From Rheum nobile (Eukaryota > Streptophyta > Magnoliopsida > Caryophyllales > Polygonaceae), in assembly GCA_027886185.1 (NCBI GenBank), contig WOAB01000878.1, forward strand, positions 2,802,001 to 2,866,000: a stretch of DNA of 64,000 nt, read 5' to 3'. Below the pieces are notes generated by a model. The model did no database searches. It was not told the origin of the DNA and worked only from the letters and a program-made list of their open reading frames with translations. Made by a program: the position numbers and the translations under genes. Positions 1-10,773 of the stretch are shown piece after piece (position 1 is the stretch's first letter; every line of letters begins with the position of its first letter).

Positions 1-123
1 GAAAAAACTATTTAAACTGAGCACCTGACCTAACAAGTAACCTAGATCTTGCAACGATCCTGCCTAGGGACCCATTTTGCTAGTGTAGAAAGAAAAACTT
101 GTAACATCTATTTATATGTGCAG

Positions 124-2305
124 ACAGATACCAAGAAGATATCGGCAACTTCAATATTTTTTGAGACAATGCCATACAGATTGGACGAAAACACAGGCTA
201 CATCGATTATGACCAGGTATCTTTTTAGATGTTTAGGCTTGATTTTTAAATGGCTTTTTCAAAAACCTCTTTTCTGTAGCCTAGTATGTTATAATAGAAT
301 GTCTTTTTGAAAATCTACTATAACAGTTCAAAATTTGTAACAAAGATGGTTCATTCTGATGAGAGAATACTAAATGACAGATGGAGAAAAGCGCTAAGCT
401 CTTCCGGCCAAAACTAATAGTTGCAGGTGCTAGTGCTTATGCACGGCTGTACGATTATGCACACATTCGTCAGGTAATTCCAACTCCCCTGAGACTGACT
501 AACTGTCTAAATAACAGAACCGGAACTTCAATTTCGGTCATCTAATCCTATGGATTAAATGCTTTTTATGGCAGGTATGTGACAAGCAGAAAGCAATTAT
601 GTTAGCTGATATGGCCCACATTAGTGGTTTGGTGGCAGCGGGTGTCATCCCTTCACCATTTGACTATGCTGATGTGGTGACCACAACCACTCACAAATCT
701 CTTCGTGGACCACGTGGGGCAATGATCTTCTTCAGGAAGGGTGTCAAGGAGATTAACAAACAGGGGAAAGAGGTTGGTCTTAATAGAATGCATTAAAGAT
801 GCTGACAGCTTTGACACTTATCATTTTAAATTGTTAATAAATGTAAAATTCGGCACAGGTGTTGTATGATTATGAAGACAGAATCAACCAGGCTGTCTTT
901 CCTGGACTTCAGGGGGGTCCTCATAACCACACAATCACTGCCTTAGCAGTAGCACTAAAGCAGGTTGAGACCCAACTGTTCTAACGAGTTCTTTATCAAT
1001 TTCGCAAAAGTCACTCATAGGCAATAAGAAATGCATTGTTTGTGAGGATACTATTCTCTTATTGCATCTCCGATTTAGCAACAGAGAAAACAGTAATCAA
1101 CAAGTGATTGTTCTGAGGGATATTTTCAATCTACTGACCAAAGAATAGCATATTCATATCTGTGGTCCATGTAAAAATTATCGTTCTGTTGAGTATGTCA
1201 ATTATTTCAAAGAATCGAAGAACCAAATTCCTGTAGTTTTGTCTCTGATAGCTCCTCTGGTTACAATTGCATCTTGTTTATTTACCAAGTATGTCCTAGT
1301 TCAAACCCCTGTCTTATTGAAATGCTCATATATTGATATTTCTGTGATTCAGGCAATGACCCCCGAGTATAAAGCATATCAAGAGCAAGTTCTTAGCAAT
1401 TGCTCAAAGTTTGCACAGGTAATATGCATTGCTTACTTTCGTAAATCAACATCCAACAGCCTGTTAGTTCTATTTGAAACAAGTTTTCTCGTTGGACAAA
1501 GTGAAGTATGATTTGTTCTGAAATATGCAGGCATTGACAGAGAAGGGGTATGCGCTCGTTTCTGGTGGAACAGATAACCATTTGGTCCTGGTGAACTTGA
1601 AAAACAAGGTGAAGATATATACTTCTTTATTGTTCACTTTGTATGTCAATACTGATAACCTGCAACTGACATTTCTCATGAACTAGCGTAGAAACAGTTA
1701 AAAGGATCTTCTGTTTACGTGAGCCTTCATTTTTCCAGGGTATCGATGGCTCTAGAGTAGAGAAGGTTCTTGAAGCTGTTCATATTGCAGCCAACAAAAA
1801 CACAGTCCCAGGAGATGTGTCTGCCATGGTGCCAGGTGGTATTCGAATGGGTAAGGCTTCCTCCTGCTGTAACATAAGATGCCAATTTGCCATTGATTTA
1901 TATTAATTTGACATATCCTTAATAACCCGAGAAACTTCTTGTGCTTCAGGGACACCGGCCCTGACTTCCAGAGGCTTTGTTGAAGAGGATTTTGTCAAAG
2001 TGGCTGAGTACTTTGATGCTTCTGTGAAGTTGGCTGTAAAAATCAAGGCTTCTGCTCAAGGTCTATACTAGGCGTAACTCGTGCTTTACACATTCAGTAA
2101 AATTAACATTTCCTGCTTATTATCTGATGCTCATAATTTGTTTGTGGAAAATATAGGGACAAAGTTAAAGGACTTTGTGGCCGCAATGACACAGTCTGAT
2201 GCCTTGCAATCAGAGATCAAAAAGCTTCGCAGTGATGTTGAGGAGTATGCTAAACAGTTCCCTACCATCGGATTTGAAAAGGAAACCATGAAATACAAGA
2301 ACTGA
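124..2305 (+). CDS. SHMT: Serine hydroxymethyltransferase, mitochondrial type (3' part, 9 exons)
   Basis: PLP enzyme that interconverts serine and glycine with tetrahydrofolate; the plant mitochondrial isoform works in photorespiration beside glycine decarboxylase. Exons read as 124-216, 381-473, 575-772, 859-963, 1353-1418, 1531-1608, 1739-1850, 1950-2060 and 2157-2305. Introns are GT-AG, and the joined reading is 1005 nt with one stop (TGA 2303-2305), giving 334 residues. The family is about 510-520 residues long, so roughly the first 180, including the transit peptide, lie left of the window. The PLP lysine is in TTTTHKSLRGP (codon 695-697). Other hallmarks are FFETMPYRLDE, LADMAHISGL, GLQGGPHNH, SGGTDNHLVLV, VPGGIRMGTPALTSRG, and a C-terminus ending ETMKYKN. 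The stretch TDTKKIS...PYRLDENTGYIDYDQ matches mitochondrial rather than cytosolic plant isoforms. No break is seen. Whether it is SHM1 or SHM2 cannot be decided from this part. Confidence 0.96.
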
Positions 2306-3381
2306 TGAGAAGAACATCAGTTGCAAGGCGTGGGTGATGTTTTCATATACATTCTTTCAATATACAGTTATACGTTGGTTTCATTGGCAGTAAAATGAAG
2401 TTGACAATGCTAATATCTGGTCACACTATAGTAGCGACTATAACAAGACATAACTGACTTCATATTTTCTCTCATATAGCAGGGATTGCATCTGAGTATT
2501 TGGTGAAGGATTTTCACATTTCAATGACGCGAAAAATCGACAAGTGCAACTGAGCTGTGTAAACTCATCTCGTATTTTTTCGTTACGCGCCCTTTAGTAT
2601 AATGTATACGAAGTTGTGGGTGTGTGTTTGTATGTAAATGTATTTAGAACCTCTGTGAAACTTTCCATGGGACAAATACTATTTCGTCTGTCGTTCTACT
2701 AACGAAAAAGCCAACTGCTACGACACTATAGGATGGATTGGGATCCTGTCCATAACCGGATATTCTATTTGATAATCTGGATCGGTTATTTAGGAAAGAA
2801 AAAAATTCACGCGCTGCATTCCCCATAACCGGATACCCGACATAGATTAACCTGATATTACGCTTAGGGTCTGTTCGTTGTAATCATATTATACATTGTA
2901 ATGAGATTTTTTTCTTCTGAAAAGAGATTGTTGCAATTGGTTGGGCAGTATGTGATTAAAAATGGGAAAACGAACATAAATGGACATGGGAGTTAGTGAG
3001 AGTGCCCAACTCTATTTAAAAAAAAATATATATTATAATATATAATATTCAGTGTGCGGCACAGACTCTTAGCCGCTTTAATGAATCATTGAAATTGCGG
3101 GAACCGATTTGGAAATATGGAAAATTGGATGAACGATTTTAATAAACGTAGAAACCGTTTTTTTTATCCTATGTCCATAGAATAAGGATTCGAATTTGAA
3201 TACTAAAACCTTATAATGAGAAAGATAAACCCGTAATAAAAAATTAATAAAATGCTAAAATAAAATTTACTATATCTTTCCAAATTTAAGACCTTATCTT
3301 ATACCTTGTAGAAAAATCTATATAGAAAATTGAATATTCAATGTTTAGGAATCCATATATCGGATGTCCAATTTTAATTAA
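2306..3381. other. SHMT 3' UTR and AT-rich intergenic DNA
   Basis: No gene is seen. The first few hundred bases after the SHMT stop are presumably 3' UTR, with no canonical AATAAA signal obvious to me. 2745-2850 and 3150-3370 hold pieces with 'ccggatatccg'-type words, also found in the MITE at 32567-40313. They are probably decayed MITE remnants. Confidence 0.5.
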
Positions 3382-4425
3382 GGATGCGGATCCGGTGAGA
3401 AATAGAGCTTAGGTGAGAAATAAGAATGAATATGAGTCATTTGATCCAAGGAAACTAAATGGTCCAGATTAAAAAGCAAAAAAAACGCAATAATTCGACA
3501 CGACCGAATTTTATTTGAAGAAAACGCGTATTTTTAGGGGAAAATACGAGCGGGTGCATGCGCATGCGTTTTATTTTATTCGCTAGCACATACAACACAA
3601 AAATCATGCACATAGAGACTTATTTTCATGCACATACATGCAAAAAACTATGTATTTTTTAACTCGTCCACATAAAGTCAAATGAAATACAAACTTGTGC
3701 ACATTTCAGGGGTAAGTTTTTTGCATGTATGTGCATGAGTTTTCACTAAACAAAGACATGCAAATATTCATGCACATATAAGCACAAACTCGTGCACATT
3801 CTAGAAAAAGTGCATCAATTTTTGTCGGTATGTGCGTGTGTTTCCACTTATACAAAGCCACACATAGAGTCGACATACATGCACATACATGCACAAACTT
3901 GTGCACATTCCAAGAAGTGCATAAATTTTTGCATATATGTGCATGGGTTTCCACTTAAATAAAGTCACACATACAATCAAAACTTAGGCACATACAAGCA
4001 CAAACTTGTGCACATTTTGGGAAGTGCATAAGTTTTTATCTGTATTTGCATGAATTTTTACTTACACAAAGTCACGTACATTTTTATTTCTAGAAAATAT
4101 GTAAGTGGAACTCATGCACACATAGTACAAATTACATGCACATACAAGTATAAAGGCATGCACTTTAAAAGGAATGCACATACAGTTCAAAACTCATGTA
4201 CATTGTAACACAGAAAAACAATGTACACAAGTAGAATTTAGATGCACATACAAGTCCAAATCCATGCACACACAACCCAAAATCTATGCACATCTCATAT
4301 CCTGTGCGCACACGTGTCCTTTTGAAGTTTTTTCAAAAATACGCGTTTTTTTTAATAAAAAAATGACACGACCATTTTTTATTCTCATTCTAACTCTAAT
4401 AATCTTTCTCACTTGAACTTTTCCC
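3382..4425. mobile_element. MULE-type MITE with internal TGCACATA minisatellite (copy 1)
   Basis: A 1044-bp non-coding element flanked by the exact 9-bp direct repeat TTTAATTAA (3373-3381 and 4426-4434). Its ends are imperfect inverted repeats: the left begins GGATGCGGATCCGGTGAGAA, the right, read in reverse complement, begins GGGAAAAGTTCAAGTGAGAA, and both continue through a second GAGAA(T) block to 'aaacgcgtattttt'. A 9-bp duplication with long imperfect inverted ends is typical of Mutator-like elements. The interior (about 3555-4310) is a degenerate array of 'atgcacataca' and 'aaacttgtgcacatt' words on both strands. There is no transposase, so it would depend on one supplied in trans. A shorter relative with its own 9-bp duplication is at 40865-41404. 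Confidence 0.75.
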
Positions 4426-4434
4426 TTTAATTAA

Positions 4435-5780
4435 TATGGAAAATAGTGATATCCATAAAATCAGATATCCGAATTTAATAAATACATTAACCGAATATAC
4501 GAATTTAATTAATATGGAAGATGAAGATGTCCATAAAATCGGATATTCTAATCTAACAAATACATCAACCGGATACAGAAAATCGGATATCCGAATTTAA
4601 TAAATATAGAAAATGGGAATATTTGATAGGGTTTGATTCCTATGAGAATGGAAACTAATGTGAAACATTCTCCTAACCCTTTGATGGACAAAATTCAAGA
4701 CTAGAATTAGATAATCATTTAAGTGGTCTAGTGGGTTTGACTTGAATATATGATCGTGGGTTTGACTTGAATATATGATCGTTTGACTGATCATGGTGAT
4801 CGTCAACGTCAGTGTTGACCGCCGATCTTCGACGTTGACTGATCGTTAATCGGTCAAAGTTTTTTTTTAGGTCAAACTTTTTGTACTGTGTGCTCTTATG
4901 TATTGTTTTGTGGGTTCATATATTTTCAATTGTGTGTGCATCGATTTTTTCATAATATGCACAAAAGTTCGTTTTTGGGGAAATTTTTACCCAATCCAAT
5001 GTTTTTTGCTATACGTGCATATATATTGTGTTGTATGTTCATTTATTTGAACTGTATGTTCATCTATTTTTCATATTTTGCATATGAAAACACACACAAA
5101 ATATTTATGCACACAATAAACCATACGCACACATAAGCAAATATATATGCACACACAATATAAAACATACACACACAAGTGTCACTAAACGCACACATAA
5201 TATTGGTTTTCTTAAATAATAAATAGACACATATATAAAGCATACACACATATAAGTATAAAACATACGCACATACATGCGACACACGATATAAACATAA
5301 AAACACATAAGTGATAATAAATGAATAAACAAGCAAACATTTACACATAATATTCATCTTCTCATAACAATAAATGAACAAAAAAGCAAATGTTTATGCA
5401 CACACAATATAAAATATACGCACATACATGCGACAATTAATTCACACACAAGTGACAATAAATGCATATACAAGTGACAATAAATGCATACAAAGTATTT
5501 ATTTTCTTAATAAATAAATAAACACATATTATAAAACATACGCACACAAAAGTGTCAGTAAATGTACACACAAGAAAATATTTATGCACACGCAATATAC
5601 GATATAATAACACATAAGTGATAATAAATGAACAAACAAATATTTATGCACATAGTATTGGTCATTGTAACTTTGATTCTCATGTTGGTGGTTCTGATTG
5701 TCGATTCTTTCGGCTTTTCGAGGATCCACGTCAGGTGTGATATGGAACTTCAAATTCTAGAGGTAAAACCTATAACAAAA
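4435..5780. other. AT-rich non-coding DNA with minisatellites
   Basis: No gene. 4435-4620 repeats 'ggatatccgaatttaataaat' words and looks like the right half of a MITE interrupted by the element at 3382-4425. A perfect 25-bp tandem duplication (gtgggtttgacttgaatata...) lies at 4731-4780. Open frames here consist of low-complexity Tyr/Cys/Val codons and are not credible genes. Confidence 0.5.
5075..5660. repeat. Degenerate ACACACA/ATGCACACA minisatellite
   Basis: Low-complexity tract of repeated 'gcacacacaatataaaacatacgc', 'acaagtgacaataaatgca' and similar words with irregular spacing. Composition and words resemble the interior of the MITE at 3382-4425. It may be the inside of another, more decayed member, but I could not find its ends. 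Confidence 0.6.
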
Positions 5781-5849
5781 GTCGAGGTCTTTTGGTTTCA
5801 GACCCTTCCTCTAAATATAGTTGTTTAGCATGTGCTCATGGACACATAT

Positions 5850-6421
5850 TAAAAAAACCGTAATTTTAGAGGTGTATAGCTCAGCCGTCAGAAAAACATT
5901 CAGATTGCACGTGCACTTGCCGCAAGAGCAGAGGCGGTGAGGTGCATAGATGGTGATCTCGTCCCAAAGCTTTTTGAGAGACCCGAAGTATGCAGAAACA
6001 GATTTACCGTTCTGACAAAAGGTGGCGATGTCAGAACGAAGTTGAAGCTTGCGAGGGCCGTTACCAACAGAAAAACGTTGGCACATGTCCTCCTAGAGTT
6101 CCCGGACGATAGCGAAGTAAGTGATGGACGAATGAAGAGACGACTCAATGGTCTGAATCGTCCATCCAACGAGCATGGAATTAACCATGGTCCAGTCGCA
6201 CATCTGAGGTGAATCAGCCTTCGGTTGAGATATACTGCCATCAACGAAACCAAGCTTTTGTTTAGCCTGGAAAGTGTTGGACAAGGTAGTGTGCCATTCT
6301 TGGTAATTTTCGCCCTTGAGAACACCGGGCAAATAGTGAGACTCGGGTGATCGGAAGGATGAAGATAGTATGGTGAGTAGAAATCAGCAATAGAGCGCTT
6401 GGCGGTGGTGTCGTTCGTCAT
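5850..6421 (-). pseudogene. copia gag N-terminal domain, broken
   Basis: Similar to the gag-polypeptide domain of copia elements, which packages the element RNA. Readable landmarks in order are LHPSDHP near the start, GENYQEWHTTLSNTFQAK, GFVDGSI, CDWTMVNSM, the FCQNGKSVSAYFGSLKKLWDE block, and CSCGKCTCN at the C-terminal end. The reading changes frame near 6325, before GENYQEW. There is an in-frame TAG at 6093-6095, in a context where the family has Trp (LWEDM), so probably TGG to TAG. The reading then continues to about 5850 and drifts into non-coding sequence. It starts at the ATG at 6421, 80 bp downstream of the primer-binding site. It cannot encode a working protein. Confidence 0.7.
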
Positions 6422-6514
6422 TGGGAATGTCGATTAGAGGAGAAACAGAAACGGCGGTGGTGGGAGGGACGGCCGGAAAAAAATTGTATTTAGGGTATGT
6501 TGGCTCCGATACCA

Positions 6515-6696
6515 TATAAAGATTTGAGAGAGTAGGATATGGGAAAATAATTCCTTGTGTTTCTATTGATTATGATAATGCATATATAGAAAGTACAAGA
6601 TTCTATCTAGAAGGAAAATATATTAACTTGTGGCTTAAGATAATACAAGTGCAAAATCTAGAATATCTTATCCAAGAATATCTAATATCTCTAACA
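6515..6696 (-). repeat. copia LTR (single, about 182 bp)
   Basis: Minus-strand reading starts TGTTAGAGATATTAG and ends next to the tRNA-Met primer-binding site (6514-6502). The matching 3' LTR was not found, so the boundaries rest on the primer site on one side and the TG start on the other. Confidence 0.6.
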
Positions 6697-7134
6697 AAAA
6701 CCTATAACAAAATCTATAATGTTAGCTCTCAATAAACCAAACAACCACATAACCTCATCGATTTATACGTAGGAAATATATTAATCATATTGTAACACTC
6801 CCAAATATCTCCTTGAAAGCATTACCGCCAGTGACCTCAGATTCCACATCTGAAGCCATCCAAGGCTTAACCAGTTCATACAAAACATAAAACAACATTT
6901 ATAATACAAAATATCATAACATTTTGTATTAAATCAAAGTCTTGGAGTTACATCCATAATCCAAAAACAACAGAAATACAGAGTAGTCTTAACATAAAAC
7001 ATGTTTAATACAACGGAAGTCCTTTTTAAAATAAATGACACAAAAGTCTTGATCTAGCGATCACATGCCTGGGATCTCAACCTTGGTAAAACACTTCAAA
7101 ATTCCATCAGCCTTCACCGTCATTTCTAGCCTTC

Positions 7135-8550
7135 TGATAAGCACTACTTTGTAGGGCTTAAGTAAGAGTTATTAGAGGTTTTATTGGTGCCATTCGGGTA
7201 GATTTAGACACATTCATGTGTATGGCATTTGGGGGCGAAGTTGGTGTATTTGGAGGTGTTTGAGCGGTTTTGGATATCATATGAGATACTGAGGAAGAAA
7301 CCACATGAGAAGACGAGGAAGAGGAGTGTACTGAAGAGTAGAAGAACCATAGGCTGAATTCAATTGGTTCGTTCTCTCTACTCCGATGTCCAAATGGAGT
7401 GATTCCAATTCGAGGAGTTAGCTTTTGAAGTCTACTGCAAGTCCTCAAAATATATGCGCGATCCGAGATGAGAATCAAAAGTTATGGCGTTTTTACGGAA
7501 GTGTCGCAGGAGCTGAACCGAAGAACGGCGACCGCCGTTTAATTGCGACGACCGCCGTTTAATTGCGGCGCCCGCCGCAGTTACGGCGATCGCCGTGGGA
7601 GATGCGGCGACCGCCGCCGATGTCAAAAGCCCGCCGAACATGTTTTCCATATTTGTTTTATTTGGATTATTTTTATTATTTCGTTTTAGGTTAACTTAGC
7701 TTTATTTTCCTTTAGTATTAAAGGGTTGGAGGAGGCTTGTTGGCCAATGAATCATCTTTTTCTTTGAACCCTAATTTTCTCTCTACGTATTTGCTATGAA
7801 GAACTAAGCCTCCCTGGCTTAGTCAGACGCTGAAGCTTTCGTTTGGATTAAGTTGTGAGATTCTTATTCTTAATCTATTGCATGGTTTTTATCTTTCTCT
7901 TGCTTAAGTTGTTTATGATTGATATTGATAATCTCTATTTGGACGCAACTAGGGTTTATTGTTATTGATTAATTGCTAGATCTAGATTGTTACTGGTTGA
8001 GCATATCTATTTCAGAGTAGCAACTGCATCGTACTAGTATCTAGTTGTGCTAGTCTTATGCAGAAGAGAATTGATTTACATTCTAGGATAATATCTGGTT
8101 GTGTTATGCTAGAATTGTATCCAACTATATTCCTATCCGTAAGGCTGCTGTTAAACTGAATCTTGATAGTTTCAGGGTTGTTTAATTAGTTAGTGCTAAT
8201 ATTATCTGGTTGTGCTATTAGTTATATCTGAAAAGGAATTGGAATTTCCATTGCATGAGATTTTGAATGAGTATCTATGATCAACTTGTCATACGAATAG
8301 TGGATGTTGTTTGACTAAGTGCTTTTCCCCATTACTGAATCCATCACATCTAGTTGTTTACTTTTGCATGATTAGATTAATTAAACTCACAAAAACCCCC
8401 CTTTGGTTACTTTAGTTTGACACATAATTTGCATATTAAGATAGAATTCGCCTCCCTGTGGATTCGACCTATACTTACCTAGGACTACGGTTTAAGGTTT
8501 GTTTGGATATTTTGCATAGCAGTTTTTAGAACGACAAAAACCTGTTATCA
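7135..8550. mobile_element. Solo-LTR-like element, copy A (1416 bp)
   Basis: Begins TGATAAGCACTACTTTG, ends CCTGTTATCA, and is flanked by CCTTC on both sides (7130-7134, 8551-8555). TG...CA ends and a 5-bp duplication suit a solo LTR or a very small LTR element. There is no protein domain inside. Copy B (14686-15994) is the same family in the opposite orientation. It contains a GC-rich palindrome block (about 7530-7625, 'cgaccgccg' and 'cgatcgccgtgg') and, near its right end, the motif 'ccctgtggattcgacc', also present in copy B and in the copy near 42180. Confidence 0.8.
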
Positions 8551-8555
8551 CCTTC

Positions 8556-10668
8556 ATGGAACTGCAGTTTATCTGATGTGCCGTATGAGACGAATGACAC
8601 CAGCCAACCATGCAAGGGAATATAACCGGTTGGTTAGTCTAATGAAAGACTATGCAAGGGTTAACCAGAAAGGTTCTAAGTAGTCGTATTAGGTTAGACT
8701 CATCGCTTCTCGAATAAAAGTCGATGACGATAGTCAACCACCATACTCCTACTGAAATAAAATACTAAAAGGTATGATCAAGAGAAAAGACTCTAAAAGA
8801 ATGAGTCTTACGGAAACATATGAAGAGAAGACTCCAATGAATTGAGTCTTATCGGAAAGTATGACAAGTGTTTGGGAACATTAAAGTTTCACACAAACGT
8901 TTAAAAACGACTTGACTATTTGGGTCCACGACCAACCTCACCGCATAATGCGAATTCAGATTCAGAAGGTGGACTTACTCTAATCGAAGTCCTGGACGAG
9001 TTTCCAAGTTGTACTTCTCGCCCTAAGGTTCATTAATTATGTGCATAACGACACTTATCTTATTTAATTCCAAAACATATATTCACGTTATAAGCTTTTA
9101 TCATAATCATCTCATCCCTCAGGATATAGAGATATATAGTCGGGAATAAATCCCTAAAGGTTTGACGCCGGCTAAGCGCACCTCCCCTATACTCGGATAG
9201 AGGATATTCATGACTAGAGAAACGGTGTTAGGGCTTGAACATCCTATCCACCGGGTTATAAAGAAACGGCTACCTCTCAAGGTAAGCAGCGCTCCTACGA
9301 ATACTCGTGCTAACTATATCTCAAGTGCACATAAAATCCACTGCTAACTATATTTCAAGTTTGCATAAAAATCCACAACAATACCATCACGATAATAACA
9401 GATATAATAGCGTTGTTTCTAGAAATATATACAACCTATTATAATATCTGTATTTCAATCATATATATATATAATAGCGTTGTTTCTAGCAGTATAAACA
9501 ACCTATTATAATATTCCTTTTTAAATCACATACAATTATCAAAACTGTTCCCAGAAGAAAACAATATTCATCCCAAATTAATTAACAATTAAACAATTGA
9601 TAATCAATATAAATATGGAATGATAAGCAAGAGCGAACCGCCACTTGCCTTAGATTAGACGAAGCTTGAACAAAGCTTAGAGATGACGAGTTTCTGGGTC
9701 CGAAGCAGGGACAAATCTTGGGTAACAAATCCCTACGGAACGACCCATAACGAGACCCTAAGTTAGATTCGATAACCAAATATACGAATCTAAGAAGAGA
9801 CGAAAGGAATCGAAGGAACAAAGCCTCGCTCGAGACCACAAGACCCAAAGCCACACCACGAGCCCAGCCCACCGCGGGTGCGCCGACCTTGACCGCGGGT
9901 GCGGTGGCGTGATAGTGGCGAGATGACGACGATGACGAGAACTCACCGTGATCGACGCGTTTGGATTCGATTAGGATGGGCTTCGACTTCCCAACTCCTT
10001 GCACTTCCAAACACCACTTGGAGAGTATCTTCTCCTCCTATGGTAGCTCCGACGACACTCCGGCAAAAGCTTGAGCTTTCCGGTAACAATGGAAATGAGA
10101 GATTTGAGAGAGAGAGTTTGAGAGATGTGATTCAACTCCAGTCCAGCTCTTTTCCTTTTATAGCCCAAGCAAGTAGGTCAAGCAACCAGGTGACTCATGG
10201 TAGGCGCCTACAACGATTGGATGGGACAGTTGCAGAGGCGAAGACGACACAACGTCTGAAGTCCGGCGCTGCAGAGAAGAAATGATGACACCGCGGGGTG
10301 CGGTGGCCTCACCGCGGGTGCGGCGAGCCTCCCCAGACCGCCTTACAGAATTGGCCTTCACCGCGGGGTGCGGCCACTTGACCGCGGGTGCAGTCAAGGC
10401 CAAATCTGGGCCCTTTTGTCCGGGTTAAGTACGGGTACGAGTTTTTAACCCCGGGTTAAATATATTTGTACTCGGTTAACATCTTTGCACCCGAATGAGT
10501 ATTCTAAGCCCCAAAAATATATTTAATGTATTTTATACCACTCAGGAAAATATTACAGAGATCAAACAAATTACAGAGTGTCTAAACTTCTCTGAAATTA
10601 ATCCGGTTTGTGATACGGGAGTTAGGAAAATTATCAAAATACTCTTTATTAAAATGAGGGGTATTACA
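8556..10668. other. Continuation of the element 2 LTR, no gene
   Basis: Non-coding LTR sequence, alignable by eye with 17300-19429, 20380-22463 and 28280-30363 (shared words such as 'tgtgccg.atcgaacg.atgacaccagcc' and 'aagagcgaaccgccacttgcctta'). Open frames on both strands near 9580-10400 fall inside this LTR and have no conserved coding signal. Confidence 0.7.
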
Positions 10669-10683
10669 TCACCTCCCCCTTAA
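10669..10683 (-). other. Polypurine tract of element 2
   Basis: Minus strand reads TTAAGGGGGAGGTGA immediately before the 3' LTR. This is the expected plus-strand primer for reverse transcription. Confidence 0.8.
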
Positions 10684-10773
10684 AAGAAGTTTCGACCCGA
10701 AACTTGGCCGAATAACCTAAAAAAATGAGGCGTTACAACACTATCCCCTTAAAAAAAGGTTTCGACCGCGAAA

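Larger units (their letters stand above)
5781..6696 (-). mobile_element. Ty1/copia fragment: LTR, primer-binding site and broken gag
   Basis: Minus-strand copia piece. It begins at 6696 with TGTTAGAGAT (LTR about 6515-6696). The LTR is followed by TGGTATCGGAGCC (6514-6502), a primer-binding site complementary to initiator tRNA-Met as usual for copia, and then gag (6421 to about 5850). No pol and no second LTR are seen. The fragment is bracketed by an exact 16-bp direct repeat (5765-5780 and 6697-6712), and the right repeat abuts the LTR end exactly. That is much longer than the 5-bp duplication copia integrase makes. Confidence 0.7.
6791..10668 (-). repeat. 3' LTR of element 2 (contains a solo-LTR insertion)
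   Basis: Starts TGTAACACTCCC and ends GGGGTATTACA, next to a polypurine tract. Without the 7135-8550 insertion and its duplicated 5 bp it is about 2.46 kb, close to the LTRs of element 1 (2.44 kb) and of the element at 59465. It carries a block of short GC-rich repeats, 'accgcgggtgcgg', at about 9880-9905 and 10290-10400. The 9537-10668 part matches 31205-32368. Confidence 0.88.

Noticed and set aside
5064..5381. Tyr/Cys/Val-rich open frames
   Set aside because: Translation of the ACACACA minisatellite, not a membrane protein.
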